DNA from: Candidatus Baltobacteraceae bacterium
Lineage (GTDB): Bacteria; Vulcanimicrobiota; Vulcanimicrobiia; Vulcanimicrobiales; Vulcanimicrobiaceae
DNA: 64,000 nucleotides
Direction: 5' to 3'
Assembly: GCA_036489885.1 (NCBI GenBank)
Contig: DASXEW010000003.1
Coordinates: forward strand, 124,001 to 188,000
Under the pieces are notes generated by a model. The model was not told the DNA's origin. It worked only from the letters and a program-made list of their open reading frames with translations, and did no database searches. Of this stretch, positions 53,701 through 62,051 are shown in pieces. How positions within the stretch are numbered: the stretch's first letter is position 1; the number at the start of each line of letters is the position of its first letter. The translations under genes and the position numbers were made by a program.

Positions 53701-55331
53701 AGAAGGTTACGTATCACGGCGCCGCCGGCACCACGCTGCATGCGACCGGCACGTTGAACGATCCGCGCCTCGACGACGTCGTCGATCTCACGCGCTTCAC
53801 GTACAACAATTTCGAGCTGCCGCACGCGCATACCGAAATCGTCGCATACGGCAAGACAATTGACGTTCGCAGCGGTTCGGTAACGTTCCAGAAAGGCAGC
53901 GCCGATTTTGCCGCCCAGCTGCCGATCAGCGAAAATATCGATCCGCCGGTGAGCGGGCATGTCACGGCCAATGGGATCGATCTCGCGCAGTTTGCCCCGC
54001 TACTGCCGAAAGGCACGAAGCTCGGCGGCATGCTCGCGGGAAACGTGACGTTGAGCGGCACGAACGTGGCGCCGCTTTTCGGCGGAGCACTGGGTCTCAC
54101 CAACGTTTCGTACTCTTCGCCGATCGAATCCACGCCGCTAACGCACGGCACCGCCAAGCTCGCATTTTCGGGGACCCGTGCGACGCTGAGCGACACGCGC
54201 TTCACCGTCGGCAAGAACGGCGCACTCGAAGCGCACGGCAACTTCAACGTTCCGAACCTGCGCGATCCAGCGCATGACGCAACGTACTACGTTGCGCTGT
54301 CCGCAACGCGCGCCGCCTTCAATCTGCCCAAATACTTCAGCGGTCAACTCGACGGCACGCTGTCGGCGGTCAAAGCCGCAACCGGCATTCCGCAGCTTAG
54401 CGGCACGCTCGCCTTATCCCACACGCGAATTCCGGCCGCTGCGGTCATCGCGCAAGCGCTCGCCAAACCCGGCACCGCGAAGCCGCCCGCGCTCGGACTC
54501 GACGTGAAGGTTGCGCTTGGGGGGGACGTGCGCGTGCAAGGCGCGGGCGTGGATGTCGGGGCGGCGGGTTCGATCGCTCTCGCGGGAACGCTCGCCGATC
54601 CGAAGATCACCGGCTCGATGACGTCGACCGGCGGCACGATTAACATGTATCGCGATTTTAATCTCGAGCATGCGGTCGTTGCATGGAACGGCAGCGGTGT
54701 TGTTCCCAACGTCAATGCGACGGCTACCACTCTGCTCTCGCAGCCCACAGCCGACGTTCGACTGCACGTGAGCGGACCAGCGACGCATTTGGATCTCAAG
54801 TTGACGTCGAACCCGCCGTACGATCAAGCACAGATCATCGCACTGATGATCGGCGGGCCGAGTCTGGCCGGGATCAACGGACTGCAAACGGCGAACGGTC
54901 CGCAACCGCCATCGTTCTTACAAGGTGCGGGACAAGGCTACATCAACGGTCTTTTCGCACGTAATTTGCTCGAACCGCTGCAGGGGAGCTTGGGCAGCGC
55001 ACTCGGATTGCAGAACGTTCAATTGAACTACGATCTGGCCGGACAGGGCGGCTTCTCGGCGCAAGTCAAAAAAGGCATCGGGAACAACATGTCGGTTTTC
55101 TTTGCATCAACGTACGGCTTCCCGTCGCGTTCGACGTTCGGCGCCGACGAGCGCATCAACAATGATAGTTCTGTACGTTTCTCGATCTTCAGCACATACG
55201 GCGAAGAAGGCTTCGGATATTTTCCGGCCTACCTCGCCGCACAACCCGGTTCGAACATCTCGTTACAAGCCCAGCAACCGCTTGCGGGTCAGCAAGGCTT
55301 TAGCGTGAACTACGTGCGCCGCTTCAAATAA
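50778..55331 (+). CDS. TamB-like (DUF490/AsmA-type) translocation and lipid-transport protein
   Basis: A 1517-residue protein with one N-terminal membrane helix (about 8-28), then a very long repetitive beta region and a C-terminal TamB domain. The latter contains GGTINMYRDFNLEHAVVAWNG, TLLSQPTADVRLHVSGPATHL, NPPYDQAQIIALMIGG and a final beta-barrel-like segment. TamB-family proteins form a hydrophobic groove bridging inner and outer membranes and support phospholipid transport or outer-membrane protein insertion. This is strong evidence for a diderm envelope. No BamA/TamA gene is adjacent. The last 22 nt overlap the convergent lipoprotein gene. Confidence 0.9.
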   Translation: MRRFQIILAGIVAALVVVVAVIFFAHDAVAKGVVEAFVRSYGYRVSFERFDIGLRNAKIANIRVQNLAGEPVLTADRVYLRYSLMDFARGKRRFGLENATIERPYITLIHHADGTYNVKPISLPRGPQKQQPPLWMRFKLQGGTVAMIDDYSIAPKARHEELIGINADADLAPNRRSSYNARLAIAVGGRRYPVSGYAIFDDPEGFESAHWTAADLPVAELLDFAIPTHQVSILSGDLHGIDFRMFSLQDRDGSFHAHVAGHATLQDANISAASLREPLRNAHGDLLIGDDVMTMPRLDARLAGIPVAAAGGVYDFANPKLRFGISIAAPLGRLRTVAAQIANRPISGKLALTMLAEGHAENPLVLATFSSPAIHYANLSATRAHGLIALQGSELDIIDAGLRYGPLDVGARGSVTFGKHIGTELVARVAGSSDQLPYVAHVVPHMPLRGVAILSGVDRAVRFDGVVDGANRTQRLTAIASVDPNGAGTAGPVTIDGPSGEMLYARVALNRPSNENAVFVAAHHFVVHPGINPTLPGLASKPFPSLNGTLSTHAVALQHGKGLEYLGGEAAVSSAHVNDVDIDRALALGDYVRGTMSLSTLADARVDRTKISGHADLTYSGDRLQIVRSAVSLGGGIGLANGTVTGLRSGHPNYDVDAQMREADIALLTKAAGLHLPYPEGSIDADARVRGSGQNPSIAGNVTIPAASINGLAFSGRTRFSGTVSNIVTSGGKIVVGSTRLNFAANVGAAHRALSVSSSTVNLADFNDYFDVAETLAGEGSLKANVDETDAGLASSGRLTMAGVRFRHFSLGTANARWNTSGSQIAANGTVIGKGGSVSLNATAQVNDGDPYVNANARIRNVDLETWLPAAGINMPILGRVDADAIAKGPIRTVAMSANATLHNGIVNQIPIQRFTVSATAGNGRGRIVSSQLEIPNLVADASGTFGFDQDSPVDMTLHATSPDVGALATTITHKKVTYHGAAGTTLHATGTLNDPRLDDVVDLTRFTYNNFELPHAHTEIVAYGKTIDVRSGSVTFQKGSADFAAQLPISENIDPPVSGHVTANGIDLAQFAPLLPKGTKLGGMLAGNVTLSGTNVAPLFGGALGLTNVSYSSPIESTPLTHGTAKLAFSGTRATLSDTRFTVGKNGALEAHGNFNVPNLRDPAHDATYYVALSATRAAFNLPKYFSGQLDGTLSAVKAATGIPQLSGTLALSHTRIPAAAVIAQALAKPGTAKPPALGLDVKVALGGDVRVQGAGVDVGAAGSIALAGTLADPKITGSMTSTGGTINMYRDFNLEHAVVAWNGSGVVPNVNATATTLLSQPTADVRLHVSGPATHLDLKLTSNPPYDQAQIIALMIGGPSLAGINGLQTANGPQPPSFLQGAGQGYINGLFARNLLEPLQGSLGSALGLQNVQLNYDLAGQGGFSAQVKKGIGNNMSVFFASTYGFPSRSTFGADERINNDSSVRFSIFSTYGEEGFGYFPAYLAAQPGSNISLQAQQPLAGQQGFSVNYVRRFK

Positions 55332-57010
55332 GTCGTCGCGGATTTCCGCGTGACACTTGTCGGTGCGGGCGTCGCATTCGGCAACGCGCCTGCGACGGGC
55401 CCCGCGACCGGCGAGCCATTCACGTTGCCCGTATTATTGTAGACCGGCGTTGCATCGTGCCCGCCGGCGGTAGCCGTGCCGCCGCCGGCCGCGCCCCCCG
55501 TCGTCGCGGAGCCGTTCGCGCCACTATTCGATGTCGCTAACGTACCGTTGTTCACGAAGATTGCCGGACCCGCGGCAGCTCCACCGCCGCCGTCGGCATT
55601 ATTCGAATTGTCGCCGTTACCACCATGGATCGTCGAAAGCGAGCCGCCCGCACCGGCGGTTCCGTTTGCAGCAACTAAACCCTGACCGGCACCGGCGCCG
55701 CCGCCACCGGGACCGCCCGCTCCCCCGGACGTACCCGTCTCGCCGGCCCCGTTCGCGTCGCCTCCGCCGCCTCCGCCGCCGCCGAAGCCGCCGGCCGCGC
55801 CCGGTCCGAGATTGAGGCCGCCGCCCCCTCCGCCACCGCCAAAGCCACCGGCGCCGCCCGCGCCACCAGTGCCGGTCGAACCGGACGCACCTGCGGTGTT
55901 TCCGGCGTAGGCACCACCGCCGAGCCCAGCCACCCCGCCGAATGCGCCGCCGCCGCCACCACCGCCGAAGCCGCCGGCGCCGCCGTTCACCACGCCACCA
56001 GCCGCACCGGCACCAAGAATGCCCCCGCCGCCGGTGCCTCCGCCGGTCGAGATGCTGTCACCGGCGCCGCCGAGGCCGCCGCCCCCACCGCCGCCATTGC
56101 CGGTCCCCTGAGATCCCGATCCGCCGGTGCCGCCGGCCGCGCTGCAATTCAAGAAGTAGTCGTTCACGACGCTGACCGTCGCGCCGGCTTTATTGACGAA
56201 CAATCCACCGCCGAGGCCGGCTCCGCCGCCACCGCCGCCACCGAGGGAGCTGCCTGCTCCGCCTGCGCCACCGTTCGCCGCAGCATTCTGAATTTGCAAA
56301 TTCTGCAACGTCACGCTTGCGGTGTCGACCCAAAACGCGCGATACGTGCTCGCACCGTCGATCGTTATGTGACCGAAATAACCGCCGTCGATCGTGAGAT
56401 TTTGAATGATCGGCGGCAACGGACCGGCGAGCGTTATCGTGCACACCGGGCTGCTGCACATCGCCGTGTTATCAAAAACGATCGTGCTTCCCGCAGCCGC
56501 GTTCAAAATCGCATTACGTAAATCGCCGGCAGCGCCTGCGCCGCTGCCCGCGGGATTTCCCGGAACCGTATCAGTCCCAAGCGTGACGACAACGGCACCG
56601 GTGTTCGTCACCGTGAATGTTTGCGCGGTTGTCGTTCCGCCCACAGTCGTCACCGTAACATTGTGCGTTCCCGTCGAGGCTTCCGCATCGACAAAGAAAT
56701 CTGCCGTGATCGAAGTTGCGCTGTTCACCACCACGTTACTTGCGGTAATTCCGCCGCTGCTGACGTTGATCGTCGCACCGCTCATGAAATTCGCTCCGGT
56801 GAGCGTTTCGTTCACGTTCGTTCCGATCAACGCGCTCGTCACACTTAGCGACGTTAATCCCGGTATTGGCGTCGCAGTGGGCGCGGGAGACGGCGACGGC
56901 GTCGGCGTGACAAGCGGAAAGACGCTCGGATTACCGCCGTGTCCTCCGATGCAGCCGCTGATCGCAAACGTCAGCGCGAATATGAAAAGCAGAGCTCGGG
57001 GAGAACGCAT
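55310..57010 (-). CDS. Glycine-rich TIG-domain surface lipoprotein
   Basis: A 566-residue lipoprotein (signal ending FAISGCIGG). After a Pro/Thr linker comes an IPT/TIG-like domain (about residues 50-135, LTSLSVTSALIGTNVNETLTGANF), a beta-helix-like part (VVTLGTDTVPGNPAG... TLQNLQIQNAAANGG), and then about 260 residues dominated by GGGG/GAGG repeats resembling mycobacterial PE_PGRS proteins and the glycine-rich passenger segments of Omp-like adhesins. It should be surface-exposed. The DNA is a run of GCC/CCG triplets that may be prone to slippage. Confidence 0.75.
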   Translation of the reverse strand: MRSPRALLFIFALTFAISGCIGGHGGNPSVFPLVTPTPSPSPAPTATPIPGLTSLSVTSALIGTNVNETLTGANFMSGATINVSSGGITASNVVVNSATSITADFFVDAEASTGTHNVTVTTVGGTTTAQTFTVTNTGAVVVTLGTDTVPGNPAGSGAGAAGDLRNAILNAAAGSTIVFDNTAMCSSPVCTITLAGPLPPIIQNLTIDGGYFGHITIDGASTYRAFWVDTASVTLQNLQIQNAAANGGAGGAGSSLGGGGGGGAGLGGGLFVNKAGATVSVVNDYFLNCSAAGGTGGSGSQGTGNGGGGGGGLGGAGDSISTGGGTGGGGILGAGAAGGVVNGGAGGFGGGGGGGAFGGVAGLGGGAYAGNTAGASGSTGTGGAGGAGGFGGGGGGGGLNLGPGAAGGFGGGGGGGGDANGAGETGTSGGAGGPGGGGAGAGQGLVAANGTAGAGGSLSTIHGGNGDNSNNADGGGGAAAGPAIFVNNGTLATSNSGANGSATTGGAAGGGTATAGGHDATPVYNNTGNVNGSPVAGPVAGALPNATPAPTSVTRKSATTYLKRRT

Positions 57011-57047
57011 CTCCCCGAGGTAGGCTATTGCCCTTTTGGTTTCCTAG

Positions 57048-57590
57048 CTAGCGAGCTTGCGGATGTCCGCTACTTATCGGACGAGTCAGTTGAATCGTGA
57101 CCGATGCCCCGGCTGGAATATCGATGTCGTTTGCGGTGTTGGCCGCCAGCAACCCGCCGCCGACCAGCCCGACTGCTCCGCCGATACCGACCCCGAGCGC
57201 TTTGCCGATGATATTGCCGGCGATCATGCCGCCGAGCGCCGTTCCCGCAGCCCGCGTGTAGTTGGTTTGTTTGTGCTGCTGCACGGCGACCACCGTCGCG
57301 TGGATGCGCGCCGTCGATCCGTCAGGAAAGCGAATCGTGTCGAAATTCAACTTCAAATGCGCCTTGCGTCCGATGTTGGCGCGATCGACTTGCGAGAGAT
57401 GTCCGTAGATCGTCGAACCGCCCGACGTCACCATCGTGAACCGGTCTCCGTCTTGTGCGGTTTTCGAGCGAAGCTCTTGTTGGATCGTCCCCGATATCTG
57501 CGCCCCGGCCGGCTTGTAATATTGCGCGAGTGCCGCCACCGGTAACGCGAGTGCCGCGATCAGTGCAACGAGCGTGATGCGTAGTTTCAT
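57048..57590 (-). CDS. Exported glycine-zipper protein
   Basis: A 180-residue protein with a signal peptide (MKLRITLVALIAALALPVAALAQ), a central beta domain (ISGTIQQELRSKTAQDGDRFTMVTSGG...) and a glycine-zipper membrane segment (about residues 112-145: GTALGGMIAGNIIGKALGVGIGGAVGLVGGG). Glycine-zipper proteins usually insert in the outer membrane. ATG 57590 has GGAGGG 4 nt upstream and begins the signal; the longer frame is rejected. It is 38 nt downstream of the Crp/Fnr gene on the same strand. Confidence 0.75.
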   Translation of the reverse strand: MKLRITLVALIAALALPVAALAQYYKPAGAQISGTIQQELRSKTAQDGDRFTMVTSGGSTIYGHLSQVDRANIGRKAHLKLNFDTIRFPDGSTARIHATVVAVQQHKQTNYTRAAGTALGGMIAGNIIGKALGVGIGGAVGLVGGGLLAANTANDIDIPAGASVTIQLTRPISSGHPQAR

Positions 57591-57628
57591 GTTCCCTCCA
57601 GTACCCGGTCCCCATAACCGTTCCCGTA

Positions 57629-58327
57629 TTAGCGCCGAAGGCCGCGCTCGCTCGTCTTGCTGCCGGTATATCCCATTATCTTTTTCCATTCTCGCTCGAC
57701 CACGGCATAGCACTCACAGGCTCCTGATTCCAAGCGCTCGCGATCCTTGACCGCAATACGCCCACGCATATACGAGATCGAACCGCCTTTCTGTAAGGCG
57801 GAAGCGGCAACGGTTACTCCGGCGCGCCGAACACCGAGCATCTGACTCAAGAAGTGATGCGTCAGTGAAATGACATCACCGTCAACGCGGTCATGTGCCA
57901 TCAGCAGCCATCGTGCGCAGCGCTGGTTCACCGGATGGAGTCGATTGCACGCACCGGATTGCGAAACAGCGACGATCGTTGCTTGCGCATATCGCAAGAG
58001 ATACGCGCCGAAATCCGGCTGTTTCTCGACGGCGGTCCGGAACGTTTTGGTGGACATGACCAGCGCAGAATCCGGAACCTGTACGACGTAGCGATGATTC
58101 GCGCTCGACTGCCCGAGCGCTACAGGAAGTCCCGTCGTCCCCTCACGGCCGATGATTCCGACCTCGGAGACTTTGCCGTCGGACATTTCCGAGACGACCG
58201 AGACGATGCTATTAAGGGGGAAATAGACTTCGCGAATCGTTTTCTGCGGAGCGTAAAGCGTTTCGCCCGACGCAGCGTCGGTGCGACGCAACGCAGACCG
58301 AAACGTTTTCAAAACCTGCGCTGGCAA
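57629..58327 (-). CDS. Crp/Fnr-family transcriptional regulator
   Basis: A ~232-residue regulator with a cNMP-binding fold (LYAPQKTIREVYFPLNSIVSVVSEMSDGK) and a winged-helix Crp domain (LTHHFLSQMLGVRRAGVTVAASALQKGGSISYMRGRIAVKDRERLE). The first visible start is TTG 58327, but the frame stays open about 70 nt upstream (GNLFLDCLPAQVLKTF...) with no ATG or GTG, so the true start is unsure. The pattern is that of Crp-like proteins lacking the cAMP-binding Arg-Ser. Possible operators lie upstream at 58399-58418. Confidence 0.82.
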   Translation of the reverse strand: MPAQVLKTFRSALRRTDAASGETLYAPQKTIREVYFPLNSIVSVVSEMSDGKVSEVGIIGREGTTGLPVALGQSSANHRYVVQVPDSALVMSTKTFRTAVEKQPDFGAYLLRYAQATIVAVSQSGACNRLHPVNQRCARWLLMAHDRVDGDVISLTHHFLSQMLGVRRAGVTVAASALQKGGSISYMRGRIAVKDRERLESGACECYAVVEREWKKIMGYTGSKTSERGLRR

Positions 58328-58398
58328 GCAATCTAAAAAGAGATTGCCCGTGGGACGCGATTCCCCGGAAGCTGGCGTGACCGTTGGCTGTCAATTCT

Positions 58399-58418
58399 GC
58401 TAATTGGTAGAAATTAGC
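58399..58418. promoter_or_regulatory. Inverted repeat upstream of the Crp/Fnr gene
   Basis: GCTAATT (58399-58405) and AATTAGC (58412-58418) form an exact 7-bp dyad with a 6-bp spacer, the geometry of a dimeric regulator site. It lies 72 bp before the Crp/Fnr start in the 314-bp divergent region and may be an autoregulatory operator. Confidence 0.45.
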
Positions 58419-58560
58419 GAGTTGCGCTTGCTCGGTCAAGAAGATCTGCCCGGTTCTACCCGAGGCGATCTACGCAGCTTGCTTAAAAAGCACGGCGAGC
58501 ACTAACAGCCTTCGGATGCGGTTCAGACCCACCTTTGTTTGGCATTTCCGCAAACAGGAC

Positions 58561-58589
58561 TGTACGGAACCGTACATATTGGGTATGAT
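58561..58589 (+). promoter_or_regulatory. Dyad operator overlapping a promoter-like element of the kinase gene
   Basis: TGTACGG-AA-CCGTACA (58561-58576) is a perfect 7-bp dyad. It is followed by TATGAT (58584-58589), a good -10 hexamer, with the left dyad arm in the -35 position (17-bp spacing). Bound protein would compete with RNA polymerase. The remaining part of the 58328-58641 gap contains no gene I can support. Confidence 0.5.
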
Positions 58590-58641
58590 GCTAATCGACG
58601 GCCATCTACCCCCAAGGGGACACCGTCCTTTAGGGGCGTTA

Positions 58642-59091
58642 ATGGAGTGGTATTTCAGAGCAGCCGATGCGGCAAAAGCCGTTTCGGAACGACGGGCGTT
58701 CACGAAATTCTTGCGCGCCCGATGCACGCCCGGCTCCGATTGTCAGGCGGCGGAAATTGTTTTCGGCGAATTGGTGGCAAATGTCGTCCGGCATGCGCCG
58801 GGACCGATCGAGATCATGCTTCGAAGCACTCCGCGCGGCGCAGTCACGCTCGAAGTGTGTGATACCGCGGCTCATTTCAAGGTCACGCGACCAACCCAGC
58901 CCCCGCTCAATGCGGAAAGCGGGCGCGGACTTTATGTCATCTGGCATCTCTGCGGAAACTTGTCGCGCACCAAAACTCCGACCGGTGGCAAGATGAGCGT
59001 CGTGTTGCCGGTCGTTCGTTTGCAAACGCGTAACCTAGACGATGGCTCGCAGAAATTGCGCGAGCTCCGGAGTTTGAGGCAAATCGAATAG
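58642..59091 (+). CDS. RsbW-like anti-sigma/HATPase-domain protein
   Basis: A 149-residue GHKL ATPase of the serine-kinase anti-sigma type (HATPase_c_2). The N-box is [18 protein letters not shown]; the G-box is [13 protein letters not shown], followed by [10 protein letters not shown]. Such proteins phosphorylate an anti-anti-sigma factor or bind a sigma factor directly. ATG 58642, with AGGGG 5 nt upstream, starts the fold; two earlier ATGs are possible. No STAS partner is adjacent. The 3' end overlaps the convergent ABC ATPase gene by 57 nt. Confidence 0.78.
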   Translation: MEWYFRAADAAKAVSERRAFTKFLRARCTPGSDCQAAEIVFGELVANVVRHAPGPIEIMLRSTPRGAVTLEVCDTAAHFKVTRPTQPPLNAESGRGLYVIWHLCGNLSRTKTPTGGKMSVVLPVVRLQTRNLDDGSQKLRELRSLRQIE

Positions 59092-59763
59092 GTCGTCCGG
59101 TCTGCCGATCTCGTGGATTTTTCCCAGGTGCATAAAGATGAGTCGATCGCAAACTTTGCGGGCGAAGCTCATCTCGTGCGTCACGAGGATCATCGTCATT
59201 CCGCCGGCGGCGAGGCTCTCGACGACGCGTAGCACCTCGCCGACCAGCTCCGGATCGAGCGCCGACGTGATCTCATCGCATAGCAGCGCTTTAGGCGATG
59301 TGGCCAGCGCGCGTGCAATCGCCACGCGCTGCTGTTGTCCCCCTGAAAGCTGCGATGGAAAGTTCTCGAATTTTTCGCCGAGGCCGACCTGGGAAAGGCG
59401 CTCACGCGCGATTCGCTCCGCGTCGACGCGTGCCGCACCTTGAACGATGCGGGGCGCAAGCATCACGTTGCCGCCCGCCGACAAGTGCGGAAACAAATTG
59501 AACGACTGGAATACCATCCCCACGGTCTGCCGAACGGCGCGCACGTCGCGTGAGCTGCGATCGACGAGCCGGCCTTCGACGCGAATCGAACCCGCATCGT
59601 AGGTCTCGAGCGCGTTGATGCATCGCAACAGTGTCGATTTTCCCGAACCGCTACGGCCTATGATTGCTATCACCTCACCGCTTTCCACGCTCAGATCGAT
59701 GCCACGAAGCACCTCGTTTTGTGCGAACCGTTTGTGCACGTTTGAAAGCTCAATGAGCGGCAC
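59035..59763 (-). CDS. Polar amino-acid ABC transporter, ATP-binding protein
   Basis: A 242-residue GlnQ-type ATPase. Walker A is [18 protein letters not shown], signature [16 protein letters not shown], Walker [21 protein letters not shown], and the H-loop is in [17 protein letters not shown]. It energises uptake by the two permeases and the binding protein encoded just upstream (59750-61850). It overlaps the permease gene by 14 nt. Substrate specificity, probably a polar or basic amino acid, is not decided by the sequence. Confidence 0.93.
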   Translation of the reverse strand: MPLIELSNVHKRFAQNEVLRGIDLSVESGEVIAIIGRSGSGKSTLLRCINALETYDAGSIRVEGRLVDRSSRDVRAVRQTVGMVFQSFNLFPHLSAGGNVMLAPRIVQGAARVDAERIARERLSQVGLGEKFENFPSQLSGGQQQRVAIARALATSPKALLCDEITSALDPELVGEVLRVVESLAAGGMTMILVTHEMSFARKVCDRLIFMHLGKIHEIGRPDDLFDLPQTPELAQFLRAIV

Positions 59764-60400
59764 GAAGCCTCCGCTCGAAGTCTCGACTCCAGACTGAGAG
59801 TGGGTAGCAGAGCGCGAAGTAGATGATCGCTACGAACCCGTAAACAAGGAACGGCTTGAACGTCGCGTTCGTGATGATGGTGCCGGCTTTGGTGAGCTCG
59901 ACAAAGCCGATGATCGATGCGAGCGCAGTGCCTTTCACGACTTGCACGGAGAATCCGACGGTGGGCGCGACGGCGATGCGAATGGCCTGCGGCAAAATGA
60001 CGTAACGTAGCATGTCGATGAACCGGAAGCCGAGACTCTCTGCGGCTTCGCGCTGACCCTTTGGAATCGCGTCAACGCATCCACGCCAAATCTCGGCAAG
60101 ATATGCGCTGCTATACGCCGTCAGCGCGATCGACGCAGCGACGAGGGGTGAGATTTCGAAGCCGAGCAGCGAGATCCCGAAGAAGCACAGGAAGAGCTGC
60201 ATCAAGAGCGGCGTTCCTTGAAGAACGTCGATGTAGGCAATACTCAGGGCGCGCAGCGCTCTGAGGTCGGAGACACGAAGCAACATGATTGCGAAACCGA
60301 CGATGCCGCCGCCGACGAAGGCGATGACCGAGAGCACAATCGTCCAGCGCGTCGCGAGCAGCAGGTTGCGAACGATGTCCCATACGGTGAACTGATCCAT
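59750..60400 (-). CDS. Amino-acid ABC transporter permease (HisM/GlnP type)
   Basis: A 216-residue permease of the HisMQ/GlnP family with about five transmembrane helices. The EAA coupling loop is EIWRGCVDAIPKGQREAAESLGFRFIDMLRYVILPQAIR (about residues 115-153). It forms a heteromer with the permease encoded at 60407. The ATG lies 6 nt after that gene's stop, so both are in one operon with the ATPase and the binding protein. Confidence 0.92.
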   Translation of the reverse strand: MDQFTVWDIVRNLLLATRWTIVLSVIAFVGGGIVGFAIMLLRVSDLRALRALSIAYIDVLQGTPLLMQLFLCFFGISLLGFEISPLVAASIALTAYSSAYLAEIWRGCVDAIPKGQREAAESLGFRFIDMLRYVILPQAIRIAVAPTVGFSVQVVKGTALASIIGFVELTKAGTIITNATFKPFLVYGFVAIIYFALCYPLSVWSRDFERRLRAAH

Positions 60401-60406
60401 TCGCGT

Positions 60407-61069
60407 TCAGCGCCTGGCGAACGCGAAGCGGCCGATGACGCCAAACGCACGCCGTATCGCGAAAGCAAAGACAAGATAGACCGCGCTGATGATGAAATAG
60501 ACTTCGAAGCTGCGGAAGTCTCGAGACTGTATGAAGTTTCCGGCAAACGTAAGCTCTTCTGCAGAAATCTGCGACGCAACAGACGAGCCGAGCATGAGAA
60601 TTACGAACTGACTGATGAGCGACGGATAGACATTTCGCAAGGCCGGAAGCAGGACGACGTGCAGAAATATCTGGAAACGCGTCATGCCCAGCGCTTCTCC
60701 GGCTTCGAGCTGCCCGCGACCGATCGATTCGATCCCGGCGCGAACGATCTCAACAGCGTAGGCTCCGAGATTGAGCGTCATCGCCAAGAGAGCTGCCTCG
60801 ACGGCCGAGATCTTGAGACCCAGCGACGGCAGTCCGAAGAACACGAAGAAGAGCTGCACGATGAACGGTGTGTTGCGGATCAGCTCGACGTAGCCCGCGA
60901 CAACGGCGCTCAAGACCGGAACGCGCGCCGATCGTATGTAAGCGCCGGCGACGCCGAGGAGCGTGCCGAACACGATCGCAATGAACGTGAGGACAAGCGT
61001 AAGCAACGCTCCGCGAACGAGGAGCGGCCAGTACTCGAGGACTGCGAGAAAATCGAAGTGGTAGCGCAA
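60407..61069 (-). CDS. Amino-acid ABC transporter permease (HisQ type, TTG start)
   Basis: A ~220-residue permease. Its EAA loop is VEIVRAGIESIGRGQLEAGEALGMTRFQIFLHVVLLPALRN, preceded by ELIRNTPFIVQLFFVFFGLP. TTG 61069, 4 nt after the binding-protein stop, gives the natural N-terminus RYHFDFLAVLEYWPLLVRG. Longer readings enter the upstream gene antisense-free but lack similarity. It pairs with the permease at 59750. Confidence 0.9.
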   Translation of the reverse strand: MRYHFDFLAVLEYWPLLVRGALLTLVLTFIAIVFGTLLGVAGAYIRSARVPVLSAVVAGYVELIRNTPFIVQLFFVFFGLPSLGLKISAVEAALLAMTLNLGAYAVEIVRAGIESIGRGQLEAGEALGMTRFQIFLHVVLLPALRNVYPSLISQFVILMLGSSVASQISAEELTFAGNFIQSRDFRSFEVYFIISAVYLVFAFAIRRAFGVIGRFAFARR

Positions 61070-61073
61070 CGCG

Positions 61074-61850
61074 CTACACTGGAAGATCCGGGGGCAGCGG
61101 CAACCCGAGCCACTTACGCGAGACCGCGTCGAGCGAACCGTTCTTCCTCGCCGCCGCAATGATCACGTTCACGCGTTCAAGCAGCTTGGGTTCGTCTTTG
61201 TTGAGACCGATGAAGCACGGCGAATCTTGGATAATGAATTTCTTCTCGGGTTTCACCGGCGGATTCTTTGCGAGAATTGCCGCGGCGACGACGTTACCGG
61301 TTGCAATCAGCTGCACTTGTCCAGAGAGAAACGCGGAGATCGTCGTGTTGTTGTCTTCGAAGCGCTTGATGTCGGCGGTAGGAGGCGCGATTTTCGTCAG
61401 GGCCAAATCTTCGAGGGCGCCGCGCGTGACGCCGATCGTCTTACCAGCAAGGTCATCAGCTTTATGAACGGTGATCGACGGCGGTCCGAACACGCCGGAA
61501 TAGAATGGCGCGTACGCGGAGCTGAAGTCGATGACTTTCAATCGTTCGGCGTTCTTGCCGAGACTTGAAATGATGAGGTCGACTTTGCGTGTCTGTAGGT
61601 ATGGTAGCCGGTTTGCGCTCGTTACCGGGACGAGCTCGAGCTTCACACCCAAGCCTTTGGCGATCAGACGTGCGGTGTCGATATCGTATCCTTGCGGCTG
61701 CATGTCGGGGCCCGAGGAACCGAACGGCGCAAAGTCTTGCGGAACCGCGATCCGAATTACGCCGGCCTTCGTTATATCGTCGAGTTCGTCCGCAAATGCC
61801 GGAGCCGAAACGGCGGCAAGCAAAATCGACGTAAATGTAAGACGCTTCAT
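61074..61850 (-). CDS. Amino-acid ABC transporter substrate-binding protein
   Basis: A 258-residue periplasmic binding protein of family 3. A signal peptide (MKRLTFTSILLAAVSAPAFA) is followed by GVIRIAVPQDFAPFGSSGPDMQPQGYDIDTARLIAKGLGVKLELVPV, the typical ligand-cleft opening, and VDLIISSLGKNAERLKVIDFSSAYAPF. ATG 61850 begins the signal; a longer frame runs back into the tRNA gene and is rejected. First gene of the transporter operon. Ligand not predictable by eye. Confidence 0.9.
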   Translation of the reverse strand: MKRLTFTSILLAAVSAPAFADELDDITKAGVIRIAVPQDFAPFGSSGPDMQPQGYDIDTARLIAKGLGVKLELVPVTSANRLPYLQTRKVDLIISSLGKNAERLKVIDFSSAYAPFYSGVFGPPSITVHKADDLAGKTIGVTRGALEDLALTKIAPPTADIKRFEDNNTTISAFLSGQVQLIATGNVVAAAILAKNPPVKPEKKFIIQDSPCFIGLNKDEPKLLERVNVIIAAARKNGSLDAVSRKWLGLPLPPDLPV

Positions 61851-61939
61851 ACGCGATTCTCTGCGGGCGGAGCCACGCGATGACCCTCTCGCAATGTCAC
61901 AGCATTCCAGCGCCGAGTTAGACCTTTGGATAATAGCAA

Positions 61940-62012
61940 TGGGCGATGACGGACTTGAACCGCCGACCTTCTCCGTGTAAAGGAGCTGCTCTCCCAACTG
62001 AGCTAATCGCCC
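61940..62012 (-). tRNA. tRNA-Val (TAC anticodon)
   Basis: A 73-nt cloverleaf on the minus strand. The acceptor arm GGGCGAT/ATCGCCC is perfect, the D-arm contains AGCTCAGTTGGGAGAGC, the anticodon loop TTTACAC gives anticodon TAC (valine), and the T-arm contains GGTTCAAGTCC. The discriminator base is A; CCA is not encoded. It lies 90 nt upstream of the ABC transporter operon. Confidence 0.95.
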
Positions 62013-62051
62013 GCGTTTTGCGCGGATGATCCTTCCGAATCGCGCCGCGCT

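Noticed and set aside
55640-56240. CRISPR-like or tandem DNA repeat
   Set aside because: The repetition is of GCC/CCG triplets encoding glycine runs in an intact reading frame; there are no unique spacers.
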